A DNA stretch of 64,000 bases from JBFWWP01 sp050246115 (GTDB lineage Bacteria > Planctomycetota > UBA8108 > UBA1146 > JAJFFE01): contig JBFWWP010000001.1 in the NCBI GenBank assembly GCA_050246115.1, forward strand, positions 62,001 through 126,000, read 5' to 3'. Positions 53,698 to 62,658 of this stretch are shown in pieces. The stretch's first letter is position 1; each line of letters starts with the position of its first letter. The notes below the pieces were generated by a model, which was given only the letters and a program-made list of their open reading frames with translations, made no database searches and was not told where the DNA came from. The translations under genes and the position numbers were made by a program.

Positions 53698-54602
53698 AGG
53701 GCACCGCGTGCACGACACGGCTTTCGAGCCCGTCCGGGCTTTCTCGCCTTCAACGTCTGCGATTCTCACCGGAGTCGGCCGCTGGGCTTGCATTTTTTCG
53801 AGCGCAGGGAATTGCGAACTTGCAAGTCTGCTCCGGCATGCATCGACTACTCGTCGCGCGCTCTCGTCCGGCTTCGGTCGTCGTCCGGCTCCGATCGCTG
53901 CAGCCGTCACGTAAACCTCACGCCTTCGGCGGCTTAGTCCGATGCGTCACAGTCCCCCACGGAGCCTTGGCAAGGTTCACAGAACCGCTGCCTCGCGCGA
54001 GATCTTCACGTACTCTGTTGGTGTTCCAACGCTTGACAGCGCGGGACAAGCGTCGCTATATTTGCGGCTCTGAAGGCGACGGGGGTACAACCCTCATGGC
54101 TCATTTCTTTACGCGGTAACAAGCCGAGTTCAAAACTCGAAGTGCCCTTGGTGAAACTTCGGACTCCAGTTGACAGCAGCGTGACGAACCGGGCCGTTCC
54201 CTGGTTTGGCGAGAGGGACGCGCGGTTTCGTTTCACGTGTTGTCGCGCTGAGTCTTCAATGAGAGACATTCGGTACGGGCTTCGCCTTCCACCAGCGGTT
54301 TCGCTCGAGTGGCAGGCGGTGAAAGTCTCGACTTCGAAATCATCGATCCTCGGGGCGGACTTGGTCGCAACGCGGGAAGGGTGCGCAAGAGCCTAAACTC
54401 TTGCTTCCTGTTGGTGCGGCGAAGTGCAATGCGAGCAGGGTGGTCGACGCGGGTTTGAATCTTGGGTTCAGCAGGTCGAGTTTCGCAAACACGTCCGCGA
54501 CCTGTCGGGCTCGGGAGGGAGGTGGAGAGAACCGTTTCTTTTCACAGGTGAGAGGAGTGTGTGCGCCTCTCCTTCGATTGGGCTTTTTGTAGGGAGGAAA
54601 AA
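53698..54602 (+). other. Long upstream region and leader of secreted gene A
   Basis: About 900 bases without a gene. A strong promoter candidate at 54033-54062 implies a leader of about 540 bases, too long for a simple ribosome site. It can form overlapping hairpins: CGAGTT/AACTCG at 54125-54139 and CGAAGT/ACTTCG at 54138-54161, which share two bases and exclude each other. The leader ends in AGGGAGGAAAAA, a very strong ribosome binding site. Confidence 0.55.
54033..54062 (+). promoter_or_regulatory. Sigma-70 promoter upstream of secreted gene A
   Basis: TTGACA at 54033-54038 and TATATT at 54057-54062 are 18 bases apart. The -35 box is perfect and the -10 box has one change. Confidence 0.7.
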
Positions 54603-56465
54603 ATGAAACAACTTTCCCTGCGCTTCTGTGGCCTCCTGGCGTTGTGCGGAATGCTGGCTGGCGCCGGAAACGTTTTTGGACAACAGTCTCTGAGAATTGG
54701 CACCGCCAACCTCCAGGGTCTGCAGAGCGCGAACGTGGACATTTTCTTGACGAGCACCGCCCCGACCGAGGGGTATGTGCTGGCGATTGCCTACGACACC
54801 ACTCAGATCTCGGTGACCTCGTTCACCAACCTGGTCATGATGGCCGAGTTGGTGGCCCCGGAGATCTTCGACGCCCAGGGCGGCGCGACTCTCGGTGTCG
54901 TGCTCGACGCGTCGGCCCCGTTCGCGGGTCAGACGATTCCCCCGAGCGTGAACCTGCCGATCGCGCGCGCGACGGTCATGCCGGACGTCATGGTGGCCGT
55001 GGACACCCCGGTTGCTCTGACTTTCACCGACGGCACCCTCAACAACCCGCCGCTGAACAACATCATCGTTCAGGGTGGTCTGTCGTTGGGCGCTGGCGAC
55101 ATCACCCTGACCAACGGTAGCGTGACCCTGCTGGTCCCGCCGCCGGCGACGCTGAGCATCGGCGACATCGTGATCAACTCGAACGTGAGCAACGTCGGGT
55201 GCGCTCCGATTACGCTGGACAACGGCAGCGGCCCGGTCCAGGGCTTCGTGTTGGCGATCCAGGACACCGCGGGCCTGACCCTGACCGCGATCAACATCGC
55301 GGGCGCGACGGTCATTGCCGGCGCCGAGTTCGTGGTGCCGAACATCAACAACGCAGCCAACGGCGGCACGCTCGGCGTGGTGCTGGACTTCTCGGCTCCG
55401 TTCAATGGTCAGACGATCCCCACGGGGTCGGCTGTGATCGCCGAGTTCTGCTACCGCTGCGATAGCCCGCCCGTCGACCCGGCTCCGGCCTCGGTCGAGG
55501 CGCTGACGTTCGTGGACGGCGTGCTGGGTAGCCCGGCGCTCGACAACGTGATCGTGGTCGCGGGTCTGTCGATCAGCCCGATCCTCGACAACGGCTCGGT
55601 GACCTGTCTGCCGGTCGTGCCGGAGAACACTATGTTCCTGTGCGGCGAGATGGATGCCAACGGCGACATCGTCGACCCGACCGGCAACGTCGGCGAGACG
55701 GTTCCGTTCTGCTTCTTCTACAAGGACCCGGACGACAACCTGTCGGGTTTCCAGCTGGCCGTGACGTTCGACTGCTGCCTCGAGTTCATCGAGGGCACCT
55801 TCACGGTCGAGGGCACGATCCTCGACGCGGTGGGCGCGGAGTTCGTGAACCACAACGTGGATAACGATCCGAACGACGGTGACGGCTGCGAGTTCGTCGC
55901 CGGTATCCTGCTCGACGCGCTGCCCCCGTTCGATCGTCAGACGGTCCCGCCGACCGCGGAGCCCCTGAAGATCGGCACGATCGACGTCCTGATCACCAGC
56001 GCGTGCGAGTGTGACAACTGCTACCTCGTCGAGTTCACGGACGGCGTCGACGGTCGCGGCACGGTCGCGATCGAGAACGTGGTCATCGTCAACACGACGG
56101 AGTCGGTGCAGGGCTTCCTGACCATGCCGTGCAACATCTGCGTGACCGCGGAGAAAGAATTCAACCGTGGTGACTGCAACAACGACGGCAAAGTGAACAT
56201 TGCGGACTCGGCGACCATCCTGGCCGCTCAGTTCCAAGGCTTCGTGGTCGACTGCGACGACGCTTGCGACTCGAACGACGACGGCAAGATCAACTTGGCC
56301 GACTCGGTGTACATCTTGACCTACCAGTTCAAGTTTGGCCCGCCGCCGCCGGCGCCGTTCGATCCCGCGATCGATGGCATGACGGGTACCGACCCCACGG
56401 TCGACGATCCGTCCGGTCTGCATGGCGAACTTGGCTGCGAGAACGGGTTCGACCCCTGCCCGTAA
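54603..56465 (+). CDS. Secreted cohesin-like/dockerin-like protein A
   Basis: A 620-residue secreted protein. After a signal peptide (LRFCGLLALCGMLAGAG, cleavage near residue 26) come three beta-sandwich modules of about 150 residues (roughly 28-175, 176-335, 336-518). Modules 1 and 2 show the cohesin-like pattern of GYVLAIAYDTTQISV-type strands, GVVLDxSAPFxGQTIP turns and VALTFTDG ends. The third is cysteine-rich. Residues about 520-585 are two EF-hand loops, DCNNDGKVNIAD and DSNDDGKINLAD, in dockerin-like arrangement, with a Cys between. The C terminus ends C-x6-C-P. Calcium binding is likely. The start has an excellent site (AGGGAGGAAAAA). Its closest relative here is gene D. Cohesin assignment is by pattern only; a general beta-sandwich adhesin is possible. 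Confidence 0.72.
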   Translation: MKQLSLRFCGLLALCGMLAGAGNVFGQQSLRIGTANLQGLQSANVDIFLTSTAPTEGYVLAIAYDTTQISVTSFTNLVMMAELVAPEIFDAQGGATLGVVLDASAPFAGQTIPPSVNLPIARATVMPDVMVAVDTPVALTFTDGTLNNPPLNNIIVQGGLSLGAGDITLTNGSVTLLVPPPATLSIGDIVINSNVSNVGCAPITLDNGSGPVQGFVLAIQDTAGLTLTAINIAGATVIAGAEFVVPNINNAANGGTLGVVLDFSAPFNGQTIPTGSAVIAEFCYRCDSPPVDPAPASVEALTFVDGVLGSPALDNVIVVAGLSISPILDNGSVTCLPVVPENTMFLCGEMDANGDIVDPTGNVGETVPFCFFYKDPDDNLSGFQLAVTFDCCLEFIEGTFTVEGTILDAVGAEFVNHNVDNDPNDGDGCEFVAGILLDALPPFDRQTVPPTAEPLKIGTIDVLITSACECDNCYLVEFTDGVDGRGTVAIENVVIVNTTESVQGFLTMPCNICVTAEKEFNRGDCNNDGKVNIADSATILAAQFQGFVVDCDDACDSNDDGKINLADSVYILTYQFKFGPPPPAPFDPAIDGMTGTDPTVDDPSGLHGELGCENGFDPCP

Positions 56466-56482
56466 GCGAAGGGGCGTCGCAT

Positions 56483-56504
56483 GGAGCCGGCTCGTGCCGG
56501 CTCC
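56483..56504 (+). promoter_or_regulatory. Intercistronic hairpin between genes A and B
   Basis: GGAGCCGGC and GCCGGCTCC form a perfect 9-bp stem with a TCGT loop, 18 bases after the gene A stop and 33 before gene B. The same hairpin is kept in the duplicate (58220-58241). With no T run, it may protect or process the mRNA, or reduce read-through to B. Confidence 0.6.
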
Positions 56505-56536
56505 CGACTTCGTCACAGTTGAAACGGAGTTAAGAC

Positions 56537-57907
56537 ATGATTCGAAAGTTCGCAATCCTTGCGGCCGCGACGCTGGTAAGCAGCCTCGCTTTCGGCCAGG
56601 ACCCGAACCTGGTCCTCAGTGTCAGTAGCGCGTCCGGGGCCGACGGCTCGACGATCGCTACCAACGTTGGTTTCGACAACACCGGCGCGAGCGATGTCGA
56701 CGGTTGGTCCTACGGTGTCTGCCATGACACCGCGGTGCTGACCATCAGCTCGGCGGTCAACAGCGCGCTCGTCCAGACGATCAACGCGGGCATGATGCCT
56801 GGCTTTGGTTCCACCTCGCTCCTCGCGAACGGTGCGACTCAGGGCATCGTGATCGACCTGTTCGGCGCGGTGAAGCTCGCCCCGGGCACCGGCTACAGCT
56901 TCCTCGATCTCGGCTACAATGCGTCTCTGGGTCTCACCGACATGGACCCGGCGGTCAACACGTCGGTCGCCATCTGCAACACGCTGGGCACCCCGGCCGT
57001 TGCCGACGTGATCGTGATCGCTGGCGCCTCGATCACTCCGACCGAGGTTCCCGGCACCATCACCATCACGCCGCCGGCGGCGGACGGTGACTTCACCGCG
57101 TTCGTCAACAACGGTTCGGTCTCGGTCTCCGGCACCATGGCGGCTTCGCCCACGGTTTCGGTGAGCGCTGGCTACCGCGATCCCGACATGGCCATGGACG
57201 GCGCCCGTGACACCCAGGGCTTCTCGATGGGCGTGGCCCATGCGGGAACCTACCTGACGGTCGTCGACCTGGATGCCATCGGTCCGTTGGCCGCGATCAA
57301 CGCGGGTGCGGGCCCGGCCTTCTTCACGACCAACCTGATGCCCGCTGGTGGCCCGGGTTGGACCGTGGGCGTGGTCTACAACCTCATGGGTGGCGTGTTC
57401 ATTCAGTTCAGCCCTGCCGGTAACGCGGTCGTCGAAGCGGACTACACCGTCGACAACAGCTCGCTGGTGGACGCGATGAACTGTATGCCGCAGACCGTGA
57501 CGGAGCTCCTGAGCTGGAGCGACGGCTTGGGCATGCCGGCGGTCGCGAACGTGGTCGTCGTGAATGGCGCGAGCCTGGCTCCGGTGTTCGAGAACGGCGT
57601 GGTCACGATCAACACGTTCTGCATCCTCCCGGTGGACTTCCGCCGTGGTGACTGCAACGACGACGGGATCGCCAACATCGCGGACATCGTCGCGAACATC
57701 GGCTTGGTGACCGGCTCCTTCCCGTTCAACGCGGGCTGCCCGGCGGCTTGCGATGCGAACGATGACGGCGCGAACGATATCTCCGACTCGATCTTCCTCG
57801 CCGCGTACATCTTCCAGGGCGGACCGGCCCCGTCGGCTCCGTTCCCGGGTTGCGGCCAGGACACTGGCGTCGACAACACCAACTGCGTCTTCGACAGCTG
57901 CCCGTAA
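56537..57907 (+). CDS. Secreted dockerin-like protein B
   Basis: A 456-residue secreted protein. The signal peptide is short (KFAILAAATLVSSLAFG, cleavage after residue 20). Two beta-sandwich modules follow (about 21-190 and 191-360), each with the GWSYGVCHDTAVLTI or GFSMGVAHAGTYLTV core strand and an aspartate/proline-rich end. Two EF-hand loops, DCNDDGIANIAD near 370 and DANDDGANDISD near 407, form a dockerin-like pair with CPAAC between them. The C terminus ends C-x4-C-P. AACGGAGTTAAGAC precedes the ATG. It probably shares a transcript with gene A and is followed by a strong terminator. Gene psi-C is its damaged copy and gene E its distant paralogue. Confidence 0.75.
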   Translation: MIRKFAILAAATLVSSLAFGQDPNLVLSVSSASGADGSTIATNVGFDNTGASDVDGWSYGVCHDTAVLTISSAVNSALVQTINAGMMPGFGSTSLLANGATQGIVIDLFGAVKLAPGTGYSFLDLGYNASLGLTDMDPAVNTSVAICNTLGTPAVADVIVIAGASITPTEVPGTITITPPAADGDFTAFVNNGSVSVSGTMAASPTVSVSAGYRDPDMAMDGARDTQGFSMGVAHAGTYLTVVDLDAIGPLAAINAGAGPAFFTTNLMPAGGPGWTVGVVYNLMGGVFIQFSPAGNAVVEADYTVDNSSLVDAMNCMPQTVTELLSWSDGLGMPAVANVVVVNGASLAPVFENGVVTINTFCILPVDFRRGDCNDDGIANIADIVANIGLVTGSFPFNAGCPAACDANDDGANDISDSIFLAAYIFQGGPAPSAPFPGCGQDTGVDNTNCVFDSCP

Positions 57908-57950
57908 CCTACGGATCGCTGATCTGAAGTCGACTGGTTTGTCGGCGGGG

Positions 57951-57988
57951 GCGGCCCGACGCGGAAGCGTCGGGCCGCTCTTCTTTTT
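57951..57988 (+). terminator. Rho-independent terminator after gene B
   Basis: GCGGCCCGACGC and GCGTCGGGCCGC form a perfect 12-bp stem with a GGAA loop, directly followed by TCTTCTTTTT. This is the strongest terminator in the window. Confidence 0.92.
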
Positions 57989-58273
57989 GCTTCTGACCTT
58001 CATCGCCGCCGCTGGTGGGACTCCCGTCGCCGGTGCCGATTCGCGCGTCCGAACATGAACCAAGTGACCTCGGCAGCACGCTGGGGCGCAGTGCTGCAGC
58101 CGTTCGATTCGGCGATCCGGGGCAGGATCAGTACCGAGCCGACGATCGACGATCCGTCCGGTCTGCAAGGCGAACTTGGCTGCGAGAACGGCTTCGACCC
58201 CTGCGAAGGGGCGTCGCATGGAGCCGGCTCGTGCCGGCTCCCGACTTCGCCACAGTCGAAACGGAGCTGAGAC

Positions 58274-59828
58274 ATGATTCGAAAGTTCGCAATCCTCGCG
58301 GCCGCGACGCTGGTGAGCAGCCTGGCTTTCGGCCAGGACCCGAACCTGGTCCTCCGTGTCAGCAACGCCGCCGGGCTTGACGGCACGACGATCTTTACGA
58401 ACGTTGGTTTCGACAACACCGGCCCGAGCTTCGTCGATGGTTGGTCCTACGGTGTCTGCCATGACACCGCGGTGCTGACCATTAGGAGTCGCCCAAGAAT
58501 AACTTCGACATCTTGCCGTCGATTTGGGTCAGATTCGGCCGATCCGGAAAGCTCGAAACCGGAGGCGTAGCCTTAGTTCCGGTGAGGATTTCGAGGTTTT
58601 CGGATCGGTCGAAGATGGCCCGAAGCGACGAGCAAGAGGGTGAAGTTATTCTTGGGCGACTCCTTAGCTCGGCGGTCAACAGCGCGTTCGTCCAGACGAT
58701 CAATGGGGGGATGATGCCTGCGTTTGGTCCACCACGCTCCTCGCGAACGGTGCGACTCAGGGCATCGTGATCGACGTGTTCGGCGTCCTGAAGCTGCCCC
58801 CGGGTATCGGCTACAGCTTCCTCGATCTCGGCTACGATGCGTTGCTGGGTTTGACCGACATGGACCCGGCGGTCAACACGTCGGTCGTCATCTGCAACAC
58901 GCTGGGCACCCCGGCCGCTGCCGACGTGATCGTGATCGCCGGCGCCTCGATCACTCCGACCGAGGTTGCGGGCACCATCACAATTGAGTCCCCGGATAGG
59001 GGCGACCCGGTCTTCACCGCGTTCGTCAACAACGGTTCGGTCTCGGTCTCCGGCACCATGGCGGCTTCGCCCACGGTTTCGGTGAGCGCTGGCTACCGTG
59101 ACCCGGACCCGGCCATGGACGGCGCCCGCGACACTCAGGGCTTCTCGATGGGCGTGGCCCATGCGGGAACCTACTTGACGGTCGTCGACCTGGAGGCCAT
59201 CGGTCCGTTGGCCGCGATCAACGCGGGTGCGGGCCCGGCCTTCTTCACGACCAACCTGATGCCCGCGGGTGGCCCGGGATGGACCGTGGGCGTGGTCTAC
59301 AACCTCATGGGTGGCGTGTTCATTCAGTTCAGCCCCGCCGGTACCGCGGTCGTCGAAGCGGACTACACCGTCGACAACAGCTCGCTGGTGGACGCGATGA
59401 ACTGTATGCCGCAGACCGTGACGGAGCTCCTGAGCTGGAGCGACGGCTTGGGCATGCCGGCGGTCGCGAACGTGATCGTCGTGAATGGCGCGAGCCTGGC
59501 TTCGCAGTTCGAGAACGGCGTGGTCACGATCAACACGTTCTGCATCCTCCCGGTGGACTTCCGCCGTGGTGACTGCAACGACGACGCAGTCGCCAACATC
59601 GCCGACATCGTCGCGAACATCGGCTTGGTGACCGGCTCCTTCCCGTTCAACGCGGGCTGCCCGGCGGCTTGCGATGCGAACGACGACGGCGCGAACGATA
59701 TCTCCGACTCGATCTTCCTCGCCGCGTACATCTTCCAGGGCGGACCGGCCCCGTCGGCTCCGTTCGCGGGTTGCGGCCAGGACACGGGCGTCGACGACAC
59801 CAACTGCGTCTTCGACAGCTGCCCGTAA
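58274..59828 (+). pseudogene. psi-C: copy of gene B broken by an element insertion and a frameshift
   Basis: The sequence matches gene B from signal peptide to C-terminal SCP. After 70 codons (AVLTI) it is interrupted by element copy 3 (58485-58663); translation then runs into the element and stops at 58570, giving a 98-residue truncated product. Beyond the element, one base is missing relative to gene B (GGTCCACC for GGTTCCACC near 58729), a second frameshift. The downstream half, including both EF-hands, is otherwise open from 58767 to 59828 and very like gene B, so the damage is recent. A product made from an internal start would lack a signal peptide. I call it a pseudogene. Confidence 0.88.
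58485..58663. mobile_element. MITE-like inverted-repeat element, copy 3, inside psi-C
   Basis: A 179-bp full copy with perfect 22-bp terminal inverted repeats, in the same orientation as copies 1 and 2. It is flanked by TTA on both sides (58482-58484 and 58664-58666), a clean target duplication; reading it as TTAG is also possible. Gene B shows the empty site (ACCATCAGCTCGG), so the boundaries of the element are defined by comparison. Confidence 0.92.
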
Positions 59829-59867
59829 CTCACGGACCGCTGATCTGAAGTCGACGGGTCTGTGAGG

Positions 59868-59897
59868 GGCGGCCCAACGCGAAAGCGCCGGGCCGCC
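59868..59897 (+). terminator. Terminator-like hairpin after psi-C
   Basis: GGCGGCCC..CGC, loop GAAA, GCG..GGGCCGCC: the duplicate of the gene B terminator with two mismatched positions in the stem, followed by TCTTGTTG. Probably weaker than the original. Confidence 0.65.
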
Positions 59898-59900
59898 TCT

Positions 59901-60715
59901 TGTTGTCGGGCCGCCGCGACCACTCGAGCTGGATCCGAACCCCTCTCTTCGAGGCAGCCCTCCTGTGACCCGTCCTGGCCCCGACCGAATTGCGCGCCGT
60001 CCAACGGGGTTCCCAGCTCGAGGTCCACGCCGCCTCGCCTTGACCGGCCCACCGCTTCTGGTGCATGCCACGATCAACCTATCAACCCCAGGTGCGCTCG
60101 GTCTTTCCCGGCTGGAGCGACACTGGCCTACAACACGGCTTGGAGGGCTCCTCCGGCCCCCCTCCTCGCTACCGGTTGCCGACAAACTCCGCCTGTTCGA
60201 AACGGACGGCCCAGGCCCGGTTGTTGCGACATCGCCCGGTAACCCTGGTTGTCCCGCGCCCCGGTGCTTGGCCTGGCTCTCCGTGCCGCCACTCGGTGCA
60301 CCGAGGTTGGACATCAGGGACCCGAAGTCGAGTGGCGCGATCCGATTCGGTCCGGGTCGCCATCGAGAGTCGTAACCTCCGCCGCCACCACAGAAACTGA
60401 CCGATAGATTGACGAATCCCCGGACGGTCGGTACCATCTCCGACTCGACGGAGTGTCTGTACACCTTGTTTTGCAACCGACGATTCCAGCACGACTTGTG
60501 CCTTCGCACACGGGCCTGTTCGCAGGCTCGACAAAAAAGTCGTCGCGTCCGCCGGCTCGAGGTCGAGGCGACGGCGCGGGAACGGATCATCGTCAACGAT
60601 TGAAAGACTCCGGGGCTGGTTCCGTGGCTGTCGACGGGGGGGCGAGTTTGCCCCCTGGCGCGCCGCAGGACGTTTTCAACCCTGGGGGACACACCGGATA
60701 GAGGAGAATCGCAAC
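59901..60715 (+). other. Intergenic region upstream of gene D
   Basis: About 815 bases with no gene I can defend. A candidate promoter is at 60409-60437, giving a leader of about 280 bases. GAGGAGAATCGCAAC before 60716 is the ribosome binding site of gene D. Confidence 0.5.
60409..60437 (+). promoter_or_regulatory. Candidate promoter for gene D
   Basis: TTGACG at 60409-60414 and TACCAT at 60432-60437 are 17 bases apart. Confidence 0.45.
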
Positions 60716-62575
60716 ATGAGAGCTTTCGGTCGGTTTGCTTCAGGGCGGCTGGTCGTCTGTCTCGGGATGCTGGCGGCCATGGGGTCGCCTGCCCTGGCGC
60801 AGCAGTCGCTCAGTATTGGCACTACATCGATTTCTGGACTTGCGAGCGCAACGGTCGACGTCCGACTCACCAGCACGGCACCGACGGAAGGTTTCGTGCT
60901 CGCGATCGGGTACGACACCACTTTGCTTTCGGTCACTGGGATCACCTCCCTCGTGACCGCTGAACTCGTCGCGCCGGAGGTGTTCGATTCCGTCGGTGGA
61001 GTAACCCTGGGTGTCGTCCTGGACGCTACCGCGCCTTTTGGCGGGCAAGTGATCCCGGCCAGCGCGAACCTACCCATTGCCCGCTTGTCCGTGACGCCGG
61101 ACGTGATCGTCGGGCAGGGGAGTCCTCCGACCGTCGTGCCGCTGACTTTTGTTGATGGCATGTTGAACAGCCCAGCCCTCAACAACATTGTCGTGCAAGG
61201 CGGACTGTCGCTCGGAGCCGGTGTGCTCGGGCTCAACAACGGCTCGGTGAGCCTGGTCGCCCCGCCGCCGGACTCGCTCTCGATTCAGGGCGCGACCATC
61301 GCGCCGGGTGCTACCGGTTGTGCTCAGATTCGGCTGTCGAACCAGAGCGGCGCGGCTCAGGGATTCGTCTTGGCGGTTGCCCATGACGCCGACTTGACGC
61401 TCGTTTCGATCGACACCGCTGGGGTAACCGACGATGCCGGCGCCGAGTTCGTGGCGTCGGACGTCGACAACGTGAACCACGGCGGCACAATGGGTGTCGT
61501 GCTCGACTTCTCGTCCCCGTTCAACGGGCAGACCATCGCTGTCGGGACGAATCAACTCATTGCCGAGTTCTGCTACCGGTGCGACAACACGCCCGTCGAG
61601 CCCCAGCCCGCAACGACCCATGCCCTGTCCTTCGTGGACGGCGTGCTCGGAGTTCCCCCGCTCAGCAACGTGATCGTCGTCGGCGGCTTGTCGCTGAACC
61701 CGAACCTCTCGGGTGGCCAGATGACGTGCTTGCCCACGTTGGCGTCCGACACGATGTTCCTGTGCGGCCAGATGGACAGCGAAGGCAACATCGTCGACCC
61801 GTGCGCGACCCTGGGTGGCAACGTCGAGTTGTGCTTCTTCTACAAGGATCCCACTGACAATCTCTCGGGGTTCCAGCTCGCCGTCGTTTTCGACTGCTGC
61901 CTCGAGTTCATCGAGGGCACGTTCACTACCGACGGTACCATCTTGGACGCCGTCGGGGCCGAGTTCGTGAACCACAACGTCGACAACGACCCGCATGACG
62001 GGGACGGCTGTGAGTTCGTCGCCGGCATTCTGCTCGACGCGCTGCCTCCGTTCGACCGCCAGACGGTTCCGCCAACCGCCGTCCCGCTGAAGATCGGCGG
62101 CATCCAGGTGCACCTGACTTCGGCTTGCGAGTGCAATCAGACCTACGGGGTCGCATTCCAGGACGGCGTGAATGGGCGTGGCAACGTGCCGATCGAGAAC
62201 CTCGTCATCGTCAACACCACGGAGTCGCTCCAGGGCTTCGCGACCATGCCCTGCAATATCTGCGTGCTGTCGGAGCGCGAGTTCATTCGAGGTGACTGCA
62301 ACTTCGACGAGAAGGTCAACATCGCCGACTCGGCGACCATTCTCGCGGCCCAGTTCCAGGGCTTTCAAGTGGACTGCGATGACGCGTGTGACGCGAACGA
62401 CGATGGGAAGATCAACCTCGCCGACTCGGTGTACATTCTGACGTACATGTTCAAGTTCGGCCCCGCACTCCCAGCCCCCTTCCCGACCGAGGGCCCGGAC
62501 GCGACGGTCGACGACCTCACGGGTCTGCACCCAGAACTCGGCTGCGAGAACGGCATCGACCCATGCGCAAACTAA
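60716..62575 (+). CDS. Secreted cohesin-like/dockerin-like protein D
   Basis: A 619-residue paralogue of gene A with the same plan: signal peptide (LVVCLGMLAAMGSPALAQ, cleavage near residue 23), three beta-sandwich modules with the same GFVLAIGYDTTLLSV and GVVLDATAPFGGQVIP type motifs, a cysteine-rich third module with FDCCLEFIEGTF, and two EF-hand loops near residues 525 and 560 (DCNFDEKVNIAD and DANDDGKINLAD). The first loop has E in place of G at position 6. The tail is C-x6-C followed by AN rather than P alone. The start has GAGGAGAATCGCAAC upstream. Gene E follows after 83 bases, repeating the A-B arrangement. Confidence 0.72.
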   Translation: MRAFGRFASGRLVVCLGMLAAMGSPALAQQSLSIGTTSISGLASATVDVRLTSTAPTEGFVLAIGYDTTLLSVTGITSLVTAELVAPEVFDSVGGVTLGVVLDATAPFGGQVIPASANLPIARLSVTPDVIVGQGSPPTVVPLTFVDGMLNSPALNNIVVQGGLSLGAGVLGLNNGSVSLVAPPPDSLSIQGATIAPGATGCAQIRLSNQSGAAQGFVLAVAHDADLTLVSIDTAGVTDDAGAEFVASDVDNVNHGGTMGVVLDFSSPFNGQTIAVGTNQLIAEFCYRCDNTPVEPQPATTHALSFVDGVLGVPPLSNVIVVGGLSLNPNLSGGQMTCLPTLASDTMFLCGQMDSEGNIVDPCATLGGNVELCFFYKDPTDNLSGFQLAVVFDCCLEFIEGTFTTDGTILDAVGAEFVNHNVDNDPHDGDGCEFVAGILLDALPPFDRQTVPPTAVPLKIGGIQVHLTSACECNQTYGVAFQDGVNGRGNVPIENLVIVNTTESLQGFATMPCNICVLSEREFIRGDCNFDEKVNIADSATILAAQFQGFQVDCDDACDANDDGKINLADSVYILTYMFKFGPALPAPFPTEGPDATVDDLTGLHPELGCENGIDPCAN

Positions 62576-62658
62576 GAACCACGGAAGTGAAACCAGTCAT
62601 GAATTCAGTTTCTACGAAGATCGTGTGTGGACAGTTTTTCTGTCGGAAAGGAATCTCG

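Larger units (their letters stand above)
56352..57981 (+). repeat. Tandem duplication, unit 1
   Basis: This unit runs from the last 110 bases of gene A through the hairpin and gene B to its terminator, and is repeated at 58099-59900. Identity looks above 90 percent by eye over most of its length. Confidence 0.85.
58099..59900 (+). repeat. Tandem duplication, unit 2
   Basis: Second copy of the 56352-57981 unit, about 1.62 kb once the 182-bp inserted element and target duplication are removed. It begins with a remnant of the gene A 3' end (the CENGFDPC coding region, without its stop), then the hairpin, then psi-C and a slightly decayed terminator. Confidence 0.85.

Noticed and set aside
53727..53740. 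Terminator after the foldase gene
   Set aside because: AGCCC/GGGCT is only a 5-bp stem with a weak T tract; too short to call.
58767..59828. Downstream half of psi-C as an independent gene
   Set aside because: It lacks a signal peptide and a good ribosome site, and comparison with gene B shows it is the severed end of one gene.
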